A stretch of DNA of 64,000 nt. It comes from Roseomonas haemaphysalidis (GTDB lineage Bacteria; Pseudomonadota; Alphaproteobacteria; Acetobacterales; Acetobacteraceae). The stretch lies in contig NZ_CP061177.1 of NCBI RefSeq assembly GCF_017355405.1, positions 2,974,501 to 3,038,500 of the forward strand, in the 5' to 3' direction. Of the stretch, positions 6,927-15,191 are shown piece by piece. The position numbers and the translations under genes are program-made. The notes beneath the pieces are model-generated. The model made no database searches, was not told the origin of the DNA, and saw only the letters and a list, made by a program, of their open reading frames with translations. The first letter of the stretch is position 1. The number at the start of each line of letters is the position of its first letter.

Positions 6927-8321
6927 ATGTCCCGCCTGATCGTCGTTTCCAACCGCGTCGCCCCCATCACGGAAGGCGAGCCCACCGCCGGCGGCCTCGC
7001 CGCCGGCGTGATGGACGCGCTGCGGCAAAAGGGCGGCCGCTGGTTCGGCTGGAGCGGTTCGGTGGTGCCGGACATGGTGACGCCGCCGCTGCCGGTGACG
7101 GAACAGCGCTCCGGCCCCGTCAGCCTCTACACCATGGACCTCAACCAGGGCGACTACGACGCCTACTACAAGGGCTTCGCCAACGGCACGTTGTGGCCGG
7201 TGTTCCATTACCAGGCGGGCCTGTCGCGCTTCGACTGGGCGGAGTTCGCGGGCTACCGCCGCGTCAACGGCCGCTTCGCCGATGCGCTGCTGCCGCTGGT
7301 GGCGCCGCAGGATGTGGTCTGGGTGCATGACTACCACCTGCTCTGCCTGGCCGAGGCGCTGCGCGCCCGCGGCGCCGGTAACCGCATCGGGCTGTTCCTG
7401 CACATCCCCTTTCCGGCGCCGGCGCTGCTGATGAACATCCCGGCGCATGCCGAGCTGATGGCGGCAATGGTGCAATACGACCTGATCGGCTTCCAGACCG
7501 AGCCCGACCGCCAGGCCTTCGCCGACTACGTGCAGCGCGAGATGGGCGGCGAGGCCCGCGCCGAGGGCGTGCTCGCCGTGGGCGGCCGCGTGCTGCGCAC
7601 CGGCGTCTACCCCATCGGCGTGCAGGACGACCTGCTGCGCGCCGAGGCGGCACAGGACAGCCCCCCCGTCGCCGCGTTGCGGGACAGCCTGCGTGGCCGC
7701 GCCCTGGTGATGAGCGTGGACCGGCTGGATTATTCCAAGGGCCTGCCGCAGCGCTTCCACGCCTATGAGCGCTTTCTGGCGGAGAACCCGGCCTGGCACC
7801 GCCGCGTGGAATTCGCGCAGATCGCCGTGCCGTCGCGCTCCGACGTGCAGGCCTACCAGGAAATCCGCCGTGAACTGGAAGGCGAGGCCGGTCGCATCAA
7901 CGGCCGCTTCGCGGAGCTGGACTGGACGCCGCTGCGCTACCTCAACCGCTCCTTCGCGCGGCGCGACCTGATGCCGATGTATGCCGGCGCGCAGGTCGGG
8001 CTGGTGACGCCGCTGCGCGACGGCATGAACCTCGTGGCCAAGGAATACGTGGCGGCGCAGAACCCCGCCGATCCGGGCGTGCTGGTGCTGTCGCGCTTCG
8101 CCGGCGCGGCGCGGGAGCTGGACGCCGCGCTGCTGGTCAACCCGCATGACGAGCAGGGCATGGCCGCCGCCCTGCTCCAGGCGCTGGAGATGCCGCTGGC
8201 CGAGCGGCGCGAGCGCCACGCCGCCATGTTCGCCGCCATGCGCCACAACAGCCTGGACCGCTGGCGCGACCGCTTCGAGCGCGACCTGCGCCAGCCCGCG
8301 GCGCTGCCCGCCGTCGCCTGA
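6927..8321 (+). CDS. otsA: Alpha,alpha-trehalose-6-phosphate synthase (UDP-forming)
   Basis: This 464-residue GT20 enzyme makes trehalose 6-phosphate from UDP-glucose and glucose 6-phosphate, the first step in making the osmoprotectant trehalose. The N-terminus MSRLIVVSNRVAP, the WFGWSG loop, HDYHLL, LHIPFPAP, the donor-site DRLDYSKGLPQR and VAKEYVAAQ are all canonical. ATG 6927 is chosen because it begins the family's first strand; an open frame 44 codons longer has no similarity. No trehalose-phosphatase gene (otsB) is in the window, although the two are usually adjacent in proteobacteria. Confidence 0.95.
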   Translation: MSRLIVVSNRVAPITEGEPTAGGLAAGVMDALRQKGGRWFGWSGSVVPDMVTPPLPVTEQRSGPVSLYTMDLNQGDYDAYYKGFANGTLWPVFHYQAGLSRFDWAEFAGYRRVNGRFADALLPLVAPQDVVWVHDYHLLCLAEALRARGAGNRIGLFLHIPFPAPALLMNIPAHAELMAAMVQYDLIGFQTEPDRQAFADYVQREMGGEARAEGVLAVGGRVLRTGVYPIGVQDDLLRAEAAQDSPPVAALRDSLRGRALVMSVDRLDYSKGLPQRFHAYERFLAENPAWHRRVEFAQIAVPSRSDVQAYQEIRRELEGEAGRINGRFAELDWTPLRYLNRSFARRDLMPMYAGAQVGLVTPLRDGMNLVAKEYVAAQNPADPGVLVLSRFAGAARELDAALLVNPHDEQGMAAALLQALEMPLAERRERHAAMFAAMRHNSLDRWRDRFERDLRQPAALPAVA

Positions 8322-8371
8322 ACCGCCACCAGGGGTGGCGCGGGCGCCGCCGCTGGTCCAGATGGTCGGCG

Positions 8372-9145
8372 ATGCGTGACAACGCCCCAACCTCCGGCTG
8401 GCTCAGGCTGCTGTCGCCGCTGGCGCTGCTGCTGCTGTGGCAGCTTGCCAGTGCCTGCGGCCTGCTGCCGCCCCGCGTGCTGGCGTCCCCCGCGCAGATC
8501 GTCGCGACCGCCTGGGAACTGACGCGCGCCGGGACCTTGCCGCAGGGGCTGGCGGTTTCCGTGCTGCGGGTGGCGGCGGGCTTCGGCATCGCGCTGGGGC
8601 TGGCCGTGCCGCTGGCGATCCTGGCCGGCCTGTTCCGGTTGGGCGAGCTTGTGCTCGATCCGCCGCTGCAGATGCTCAAGGCCATGCCGTTTCTTGGCCT
8701 GCTTCCCCTGTTCATCCTGTGGTTCGGCATTGGCGAGGCGCCCAAGGTCGGGCTGGTCGCCATCGGCGCCGTGTTTCCCATCTACCTGACGTTGCATGCG
8801 GGCATCCGCGGCACCGACGCCCGGTTGCTGGAAGCCGGGCGCACCCTGGGCCTGTCCTGGCTGGGGCAGGTGCGCCACGTCGTTCTCCCGGGGGCCTTGC
8901 CGGCGCTGCTGGTGGGCATCCGCTATGGCCTCAGCCTCGCCTGGCTGAGCCTGGTGGTGGCGGAGCAGATCAACGCCGGCAGCGGGCTGGGCGCGCTGAT
9001 CGCCACGGCGCGGGATTTTCTGCAAACCGACGTCATCATCGTCTGCCTGCTGGTCTATGCGGCGATGGGGCTGGCCACCGACGGGCTGGTGCGGCTGCTG
9101 GAAGCCCGCGCGCTGCGCTGGCGCCCGGACCTGCCCGCCGCATGA
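8372..9145 (+). CDS. ABC transporter permease, SsuC class (no cognate ATPase nearby)
   Basis: This 257-residue inner-membrane permease is strongly similar along its length to the one at 294-1121, sharing for example GIGEA, FPIYLTL, GIRGTD, LLEAGR and AWLSLVV. The EAA loop LLEAGRTLGLSWLGQVRH is intact. The binding-protein gene overlaps or closely follows its stop (ATGA at 9142-9145). No ATPase gene lies on either side, which is unusual for this transporter type. The simplest reading is a duplicated permease and binding protein that borrow the ATPase of the first operon (1124-1873). The substrate is unknown. Confidence 0.85.
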   Translation: MRDNAPTSGWLRLLSPLALLLLWQLASACGLLPPRVLASPAQIVATAWELTRAGTLPQGLAVSVLRVAAGFGIALGLAVPLAILAGLFRLGELVLDPPLQMLKAMPFLGLLPLFILWFGIGEAPKVGLVAIGAVFPIYLTLHAGIRGTDARLLEAGRTLGLSWLGQVRHVVLPGALPALLVGIRYGLSLAWLSLVVAEQINAGSGLGALIATARDFLQTDVIIVCLLVYAAMGLATDGLVRLLEARALRWRPDLPAA

Positions 9146-9168
9146 CCTTTTCCCGGAGAACCCGACCC

Positions 9169-10116
9169 ATGCCCCTCCTGCCCCGCCGCCAGGCCCTTGG
9201 CCTGCTGGGTGCCGCGGCCTTGCCACTGCCGGCCGTGGCTCAGGCCACCCCCGTCCGCATCGGCTGGCTGCGCGCACCCAACGATATCACCACCGGCCGG
9301 GCGCGGGGCACGCTGGAACGGGCCCTGGCGGCCCTGGGTGCCAGGGTGGAATGGGCCGGGCCCTTCGCCGCCGCCGCCCCGGCGCTGGAAGCGTTGAACG
9401 CCGGCAGCATCGACATCACGGCCGGCTCCTCCACCGCCTCCATCGCCGCCCTGGCGGCCGGCATCCCGATGCAGGTCTTCGCCTACCAGAAGATCGCGCC
9501 GGGCGGCGAAGGCATCCTGGTGAAAGACGACAGCCCGGTCCGCCGCCTGGCCGACCTCGCGAACCGCAGCGTCGCGGTCAACCGCGGCGGCACCGGCGAA
9601 TATCTCCTGATGCGGGCGCTGGACACCAACGGCGTGCCGGCGGCGGCGGTGCGGCGGGTTTACCTGTCCCCCGGCGACAGCGGCGCCGCATTCGCCCAGG
9701 GCCATGTGGACGCCTGGGCCACCTGGGACCCCTTCGTGACCATCGCGCTGCAAAGCTACGGCGCCCGGATGCTGGCGGATGGCGCCGCCATCGGCTCCGA
9801 CAACGCCGTGACGCTGCTGTGCGCCCGCGACTTCGCGGCCCGCCGCCGCCCGCTGCTGCAGGCGGTGCTGGATTGCTGCCGGGCGGACAACCGCTGGGCG
9901 CAGGACAACACGGCGGAAGCCGGCCGCATCTGGGCCGAGGCCATGAGCCTGCCCGCCGCGCTGGCCCCCGCCATCGGGCGCAACAACGCGGTGCCGACCC
10001 GCGCCGTGTCGGATGCCGACATCGCGCAGATCGGGCTGATCGCGGACTGGTACGTGGCGAGCGGCATCATCCCCCGGCGGCCCGATGTCGCGGCCGGCGT
10101 GGTGCGGCTGGACTAG
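9169..10116 (+). CDS. ABC transporter substrate-binding protein, SsuA/NMT1 family
   Basis: This 315-residue periplasmic binding protein pairs with the permease just upstream. The leader MPLLPRRQALGLLGAAALPL has a twin-arginine-like start and a cleavage site near AVAQA at about residue 24. The mature part has PALEALNAGSIDITAGSSTAS and VNRGGTGEYLLMRAL, matching the aliphatic sulfonate class and resembling the protein at 1955-2911. Two starts are possible: ATG 9142 overlapping the permease stop, or ATG 9169 with GGAG upstream. I favour 9169 because it gives a normal signal peptide. Confidence 0.83.
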   Translation: MPLLPRRQALGLLGAAALPLPAVAQATPVRIGWLRAPNDITTGRARGTLERALAALGARVEWAGPFAAAAPALEALNAGSIDITAGSSTASIAALAAGIPMQVFAYQKIAPGGEGILVKDDSPVRRLADLANRSVAVNRGGTGEYLLMRALDTNGVPAAAVRRVYLSPGDSGAAFAQGHVDAWATWDPFVTIALQSYGARMLADGAAIGSDNAVTLLCARDFAARRRPLLQAVLDCCRADNRWAQDNTAEAGRIWAEAMSLPAALAPAIGRNNAVPTRAVSDADIAQIGLIADWYVASGIIPRRPDVAAGVVRLD

Positions 10117-10218
10117 GCGGTTGTTGCGCGCCCGGGGTCTTCGCGCCCTGCGCGAAAGCGACAAGCCATGACACAGCAACCCTAGGCTCCGGGCCGCGCG
10201 GCGGGCACATTGCGAATC

Positions 10219-10782
10219 ATGCGCATCTACCTCGCCGGTCCCGACGTCTTCCTGCCCGACGCCAACGCCATCGCGGAGGCCAAAAAGGACATCTGCGCCC
10301 GGCATGGGATGCAGGGCGTATTTCCGCTGGACCCGATCCATTGCGCCGCGGCCGATGCGGTGCCCGACCGCTTCCTGCAGATCTATCTGCGCAACGAGGC
10401 GCATATCCGCGCCTGCGATGCCCTGATCGCCAACCTGACGCCGTTCCGTGGCCCCTCGGCCGATGCCGGCACGGTGTACGAGCTGGGCTTCATGCGCGCG
10501 CTGGGCCGCCCGGTGCTGGGCTACGCCAACACGGGCGAAACCTTTCGCGACCGCACCCTGGCCTTTCTGGGCCCCGCGGCGCGGCTGCGGGCCGAGGACG
10601 ACTGGGTGGATGGCGAGGGCCTGCACCTGGAAAGCTTCGGGCTGACCGACAACCTGATGATCGACGGCGGCATCATCGCCGCCGGCGGCCGGCTGGTGAC
10701 CCGCGCGGTGCCCGCGGCGGAACGCTGGAGCGACCTGGCCGCCTTCGAGGACTGCGTCCGGGCCCTGGCCGGGCGAGCTTAG
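10219..10782 (+). CDS. Nucleoside 2-deoxyribosyltransferase family protein
   Basis: This 187-residue Rossmann-like protein fits the nucleoside 2-deoxyribosyltransferase family, which moves deoxyribose between bases or hydrolyses deoxynucleotides in purine and pyrimidine salvage. The start RIYLAGPDVF, the GTVYELGFMRALG segment carrying the expected catalytic glutamate, and LIANLTPFRGPSADAG are typical. The ATG at 10219 is used; a TTG 9 bp upstream is possible. It stands alone between the second importer and an MFS gene. Whether it acts on nucleosides or on nucleotide 5'-phosphates cannot be told. Confidence 0.82.
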   Translation: MRIYLAGPDVFLPDANAIAEAKKDICARHGMQGVFPLDPIHCAAADAVPDRFLQIYLRNEAHIRACDALIANLTPFRGPSADAGTVYELGFMRALGRPVLGYANTGETFRDRTLAFLGPAARLRAEDDWVDGEGLHLESFGLTDNLMIDGGIIAAGGRLVTRAVPAAERWSDLAAFEDCVRALAGRA

Positions 10783-10854
10783 AGCTTCCCACCCCCTGGC
10801 ACCCCGCCGCCCGGCGCGGCACAACGGCAGCGGGACAACGGGGAACGACCAACG

Positions 10855-12486
10855 ATGCCGAGACGGGCCGACGCAGCCCCCATTGCACGCGACACGGTGC
10901 CGACCAGCTCCACCTTCTCGCCGCTGCGCCACGCCAACTTCCGGCTGCTGTGGATTGCCAGCCTGGCCAGCAACACCGGCATCTGGGTGCAGAACACCGG
11001 GGCCGGCTGGCTGATGACCAGCCTCGCCCCTTCGCCCATCATGGTCAGCCTGGTGCAGGCGGCTTCCATGCTGCCGGTGTTTCTGCTGGCGCTGCCCGCC
11101 GGTGCCTTTGCCGACATCCTGGACCGCAGGCGCCACCTGATCGCGGCGCAAAGCTGGATGTGCCTGATGGGCGCGCTGCTGTGCCTGCTGACGGCGCTGC
11201 ATCTGATCGGCCCCTGGGGATTGCTGGCGCTGACCTTCGCCATCGGCGCCGGCAGCGCCATGAACTCGCCCGCCTGGTCCGCCACCATGCCGGAGCTGGT
11301 GCCGCGCGCCGACCTGACGCAGGCCATCCTGCTCAACAACATCGGCTTCAACATCGCCCGCTCCATCGGCCCGGCGCTGGGCGGCTTCATCATCGGGCTG
11401 GCGGGCACCCAGGCGGCCTTCGCGGTCAACGCCGCCTGCTTTCTGGTGCTGATCGTGGCGCTGCTGGTGTGGAAGCGGGAGGCGCCGCGACAGACCCTGC
11501 CGAAGGAGCACTTCCTGTCCGCCATGCGGGCCGGCGCGCGGTTTGTTTCGGCCAGCCCCGTCATGCGCGCCATCATCCTGCGGGCGCTGGCCTATTTCCT
11601 TTTCGCCGCCTCCATGTGGGGGCTGCTGCCGCTGCTGGTGCGCGAGCGGCTGGGACTGGGGCCGGAGGCCTTCGGGCTGATGCTGACGGCCATGGGCGTC
11701 GGCGCCGTGGGCGGCGGGCTGGCGATGGGCCGGCTGCGCGCCATCATGGGGCGCGGCCAGCTGGTGCTGCTGGGCAGCGTCACCGGCATGGTCGCGCTGC
11801 TGCTGCTGGGGGTCGCGCCGCACTGGTCGGTGGCCGGGGTGGGGATGCTGCTCTACGGCGTTTCTTGGATCGTCGCTTCCTCCTCGCTGCAGGCCTATGC
11901 GCAGCTTTCCGCGCCGGCCTGGGTGCGGGCGCGGGCCATCGGCATCTACCAGCTCGGTACCTTCGGGGCGCTGGCCTCGGGCTCGGCGCTGGCCGGCTGG
12001 CTGGGGGACGTGGTGGGGGTGCAGTGGGCGCTGCTGGGCTTCGGGCTGGTCGGGCTGGTGACGGCCTTCGCGGTGCTGCCCTGGAGGATGGAAACCGCCA
12101 CCCACGCTGAGCCCGCCGCCTCCGCCCTGCCGCAGCCGGAAGCCGTGGCACCCGAGCTGGCGCCGCTGCTGGCGCGCGACCGCGGCCGGGTGCTGGAAGC
12201 CGTGCGCTACCGCATCGACCCCGCTGACCGCACCGCCTTTCTGGCGGCCATGGCACAGCTGCGCGGCGTCAGGCTCCGGTCCGGCGCCCTGTGGTGGCGG
12301 CTGTACGAGGACGTGGCCCACCCGGAGCAGTGGGCCGAGTTCTGGGCCATGGAAAGCTGGACCGAGCACCTGCGCGAGATGCACCGGCTGGAGCCGGAGG
12401 ACCGCGCCGCCATCGCCCGTGCGGCCGCGCTGCACAGGGGCGACCGCCCGCCCGAGGCGTCGCGCTCCATCGCCCACGATCCGTGA
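10855..12486 (+). CDS. MFS exporter (MFS_3 type) with C-terminal ferredoxin-like domain
   Basis: This 543-residue transporter has about 12 membrane helices in residues 25-415 and a soluble tail of about 110 residues. The segment SNTGIWVQNTGAGWLM near the start and NIARSIGPALGGF are typical of the MFS_3/EntS-like exporter family. The tail (FLAAMAQLRGVRLRSGALWW through WTEHLREMHRL) looks like an antibiotic-biosynthesis-monooxygenase-type alpha/beta barrel, which is a known companion in this family rather than a novel fusion. It may export a siderophore or drug-like compound; nothing nearby tells which. Confidence 0.85.
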   Translation: MPRRADAAPIARDTVPTSSTFSPLRHANFRLLWIASLASNTGIWVQNTGAGWLMTSLAPSPIMVSLVQAASMLPVFLLALPAGAFADILDRRRHLIAAQSWMCLMGALLCLLTALHLIGPWGLLALTFAIGAGSAMNSPAWSATMPELVPRADLTQAILLNNIGFNIARSIGPALGGFIIGLAGTQAAFAVNAACFLVLIVALLVWKREAPRQTLPKEHFLSAMRAGARFVSASPVMRAIILRALAYFLFAASMWGLLPLLVRERLGLGPEAFGLMLTAMGVGAVGGGLAMGRLRAIMGRGQLVLLGSVTGMVALLLLGVAPHWSVAGVGMLLYGVSWIVASSSLQAYAQLSAPAWVRARAIGIYQLGTFGALASGSALAGWLGDVVGVQWALLGFGLVGLVTAFAVLPWRMETATHAEPAASALPQPEAVAPELAPLLARDRGRVLEAVRYRIDPADRTAFLAAMAQLRGVRLRSGALWWRLYEDVAHPEQWAEFWAMESWTEHLREMHRLEPEDRAAIARAAALHRGDRPPEASRSIAHDP

Positions 12487-12525
12487 CGGCATGGCTCCAT
12501 GGTCCGATGGTCATGCGTCCGTGGG

Positions 12526-12551
12526 GCAACTCTCCCTTTGAAAAGGGCGTT
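12526..12551 (+). promoter_or_regulatory. Possible EcfG-type stress promoter of the Dps gene
   Basis: GCAAC (12526-12530), 17 bp, then CGTT (12548-12551) is one mismatch from the alphaproteobacterial general-stress consensus GGAAC-N16/17-CGTT. The spacer contains the inverted repeat CCCTTT-GA-AAAGGG (12534-12547), which could also be an operator. It sits about 30 bp upstream of the start codon of a classic stress gene. The match is suggestive, not proof. Confidence 0.4.
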
Positions 12552-12580
12552 AGCGAGCCAGCCAGCAAGGAGACGGATAC

Positions 12581-13072
12581 ATGGCCCTGAAGAAGTCCCG
12601 CAACGACGTCGGCGAAAACGCCAAGAAGACGTCGATCAACGTGCTGAACGGCGTGCTGGTCGACAGCATCGACCTGACCCATTGCGTCCGCCAGGCGCAT
12701 TGGACCCTGCGCGGCCCCAACTTCATCGGGCTGCACCTGATGCTGGAAACCTTCTACAACGAGCTGTTCGTGTCCACCGACGACATCGCGGAGCGCATCG
12801 TGCAGCTCGGCGGCACGCCGGATGGCACCACCCAGCTGATTTCCGAGAAGACCCGCCTGAAGCCCTACCCGCGCGACACCACCTATACGTTGACGCACGT
12901 GGCTGAGCTGGCGGACCGCTTCGCGGCCAATGCCAAGGCGGTGCGCGACGGCATAGACACGACGGACGAGGCCGGTGACGCCGACACCGCTGACCTGTTG
13001 ACCGAGGTGTCCCGCGCTCTCGACAAGAAGCTGTGGATGCTGGAAGCCCATATCGAGAACGTCGAGAAGTAA
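12581..13072 (+). CDS. dps: Dps family DNA-binding ferritin-like protein
   Basis: This 163-residue mini-ferritin would form a dodecamer that oxidises and stores iron and protects DNA under stress. The ferroxidase signature HWTLRGPNFIGLHLMLETFY carries the ligand histidines at residues 40 and 52, followed by STDDIAERIVQLGG. The lysine-rich N-terminus (MALKKSRNDVGENAKKTS) suits DNA contact. AAGGAG precedes ATG 12581 at good spacing. A weak stress-sigma-like promoter lies upstream and a hairpin downstream, so it is probably a single-gene unit. Confidence 0.93.
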   Translation: MALKKSRNDVGENAKKTSINVLNGVLVDSIDLTHCVRQAHWTLRGPNFIGLHLMLETFYNELFVSTDDIAERIVQLGGTPDGTTQLISEKTRLKPYPRDTTYTLTHVAELADRFAANAKAVRDGIDTTDEAGDADTADLLTEVSRALDKKLWMLEAHIENVEK

Positions 13073-13097
13073 TCCTTCGCGAACCAGTGTGCGACGG

Positions 13098-13128
13098 CGG
13101 CGGCGCTCCGGAAGGGGCGCCGCCGTTG
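13098..13128 (+). terminator. Terminator-like hairpin after dps
   Basis: CGGCGGCGC (13098-13106) pairs with GCGCCGCCG (13117-13125) across a 10-nt loop, followed by TTGT. It lies 26 bp after the dps stop and before the parE start, which also supports placing parE at ATG 13209 rather than further upstream. Confidence 0.6.
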
Positions 13129-13208
13129 TCATGTCCGCCCCCCGCCCGCCGGGTTGCGGCACACCCCCCGGGGCCGCTACGGTGCGCCACGAGGGGTGTG
13201 AACAAGAC

Positions 13209-15191
13209 ATGAACGATCTCTTCGGCGGCAAGGGGGCCAAGGCCCCCGCGACGGCCCAGCAGACCACTTATTCCGCCAAGGACATCGAGGTCCTGGAGGG
13301 CCTGGAGCCGGTGCGCCGCCGCCCTGGCATGTATATCGGCGGCACCGACGAGAATGCCCTGCACCACCTGGCGGCCGAGGTGCTGGACAACGCCATGGAC
13401 GAGGCGGTGGCCGGCCATGCCGACCGCATCGAGATGTCATTGGAAGCCGGCAACGTGCTGGTGGTGCGCGACAACGGCCGCGGCATCCCAGTGGACCCCC
13501 ACCCCAAGTTTCCCAAGCTATCCGCGCTGGAGGTGATCCTCACCACCCTGCATTCCGGCGGCAAGTTTTCCGGCAAGGCCTATGACACCTCGGGCGGCCT
13601 GCACGGCGTCGGCAGCAGCGTGGTCAACGCGCTGTCGGAGCTGATGGAGGTGGAGGTCGCGCGCGACCGCACCCTGTTCACTCAGCGCTATTCGCGCGGC
13701 AAGCCGACCACCAAGCTGAAGAACGCCGGCCCCATCCACAACCGGCGCGGCACCACCATCCGCTTCAAGCCGGACCCCGAGATCTTCGCGACGCAGCAGT
13801 TCTCGGCCACGCGGCTGTTCAAGCTGTGCCGCTCCAAGGCCTATCTGTACCGGGGCGTCGAGATCCGCTGGTCCTGCGACCCGGCGCTGATCCGCGACGA
13901 CACGCCCAGCAACGCCACGCTGCATTTCCCGGGCGGCCTGTCCGACTTCCTGGCCGCGGCGGTGGAAAACACGGCCACCGTCATCCCCGCCCCCTGGGCC
14001 GGCGAGGCCACCTTCCCCAATGCCGCCGGCCGCGTGGAATGGGCCGTCACCTGGGTGGAGCGCGGCGAGGGTTTTGTTCATACCTACGCCAACACCATTC
14101 CCACCCCCCAGGGCGGCACGCATGAGGCGGGGCTGCGCGCCGCGCTGGTCAAGGGCCTGCGCGCCTATGGCGAACTGAAGAAGGAGAAGCGCGCCAGCGT
14201 GGTGACGGCGGAGGACGTGTTCGGCGGCCTGGCCGGCATGCTGTCCGTCTTCGTGCGCGACCCGCAGTTCCAGGGCCAGACCAAGGACAAGCTGACCAGC
14301 CCCGAAGCCGCCCGCCTGGTGGAGGCCGGGCTGCGCGACAATTTCGACCACTGGCTGGCCGGTGACCCGCAGACCGCCGGCAACCTGCTGGCCTTCGCGA
14401 TCGAGCGCGCCGAGGACCGCATCCGCCGCCGCGAGCAGAAGGATACGCCGCGCAAGACCGCGACGCGCCGCCTGCGCCTGCCCGGCAAGCTGGCGGATTG
14501 CGCCCGCGAATCGGCGGAAGGCACCGAGCTGTTCCTGGTGGAGGGCGATTCGGCCGGCGGCTCCGCCAAGCAGGCGCGCGACCGCGAAACCCAGGCCGTG
14601 CTGCCGTTGCGCGGCAAGATCCTCAACGTTGCTTCCGCTTCCGCCGACAAGCTGCGGCAGAACCAGGAATTGAAGGACCTGATCGAGGCGCTGGGCTGCG
14701 GAGCGGGCGAGCGCTTCGACATCGCCCGCCTGCGCTACGGCCGCATCATCATCATGACGGATGCCGACGTGGACGGCGCCCACATCGCGACGCTGCTGAT
14801 GACCTTCTTCTACCAGGAACTGCCAGAGCTGGTACGCCAGGGCCGGCTGCACCTGGCCCGCCCGCCGCTGTTCCGCCTGACCGCCGGCGGCAAGACCGTT
14901 TATGCCATGGACGACGCCGAGCGGCTGAAGCTGATGAAGAAGGCCTTCAAGCCATCCCAGAAGGTGGAGGTCAGCCGCTTCAAGGGGTTGGGCGAGATGC
15001 CTGCCGCGTCGCTCAAGGAAACCACCATGGACCCGAAGCGCCGCACCCTGCTGAAGGTGGTCCTGCCGTCCGAGGAACGGGAAGCCACCGCCAAGCGCGT
15101 GGACGAGCTGATGGGCCGCCGCCCGGAATTGCGGTTCCGCTTCATCCAGGACAACGCCGCCCGACTGGATGCCGAGGAAGTGGACGCCTAA
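13209..15191 (+). CDS. parE: DNA topoisomerase IV subunit B
   Basis: This 660-residue subunit carries the ATPase and part of the cleavage core of topoisomerase IV, which decatenates daughter chromosomes. The GHKL ATPase motifs are visible: VLDNAMDEA, DNGRGIPVD, the GLHGVGSSVVNALS loop. The TOPRIM domain contains LVEGDSAGGSAK and the DAD region MTDADVDGAHI. Its length matches ParE rather than the longer GyrB, and LPLRGKILNVASA is the usual ParE/GyrB sequence. ATG 13209 is chosen because translation further upstream would run through the dps terminator. ParC is not in the window. Its stop overlaps the convergent DUF4347-like gene by 4 nt. Confidence 0.93.
   Translation: MNDLFGGKGAKAPATAQQTTYSAKDIEVLEGLEPVRRRPGMYIGGTDENALHHLAAEVLDNAMDEAVAGHADRIEMSLEAGNVLVVRDNGRGIPVDPHPKFPKLSALEVILTTLHSGGKFSGKAYDTSGGLHGVGSSVVNALSELMEVEVARDRTLFTQRYSRGKPTTKLKNAGPIHNRRGTTIRFKPDPEIFATQQFSATRLFKLCRSKAYLYRGVEIRWSCDPALIRDDTPSNATLHFPGGLSDFLAAAVENTATVIPAPWAGEATFPNAAGRVEWAVTWVERGEGFVHTYANTIPTPQGGTHEAGLRAALVKGLRAYGELKKEKRASVVTAEDVFGGLAGMLSVFVRDPQFQGQTKDKLTSPEAARLVEAGLRDNFDHWLAGDPQTAGNLLAFAIERAEDRIRRREQKDTPRKTATRRLRLPGKLADCARESAEGTELFLVEGDSAGGSAKQARDRETQAVLPLRGKILNVASASADKLRQNQELKDLIEALGCGAGERFDIARLRYGRIIIMTDADVDGAHIATLLMTFFYQELPELVRQGRLHLARPPLFRLTAGGKTVYAMDDAERLKLMKKAFKPSQKVEVSRFKGLGEMPAASLKETTMDPKRRTLLKVVLPSEEREATAKRVDELMGRRPELRFRFIQDNAARLDAEEVDA

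Noticed and set aside
10140..10156. Hairpin TTCGCGC-CCT-GCGCGAA after the second binding protein
   Set aside because: The loop is only 3 nt and no U-tract follows; short GC palindromes like this are frequent at this base composition.
9057..12110. A 1017-codon open frame on the + strand
   Set aside because: It is a shifted frame over the binding protein, deoxyribosyltransferase and MFS genes with Arg/Gly/Ala-rich low-complexity translation and no motifs.
10855..12486. Possible novel fusion of an MFS transporter to a monooxygenase-like domain
   Set aside because: The same tail occurs in the known MFS_3 family, so it is not a new fusion.
9055..12492. A 1145-codon open frame on the minus strand
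   Set aside because: It lies opposite three convincing + strand genes, is full of low-complexity GC-driven residues (Gln, Gly, Arg, His) and matches no family. It is a product of the high-GC codon pattern.
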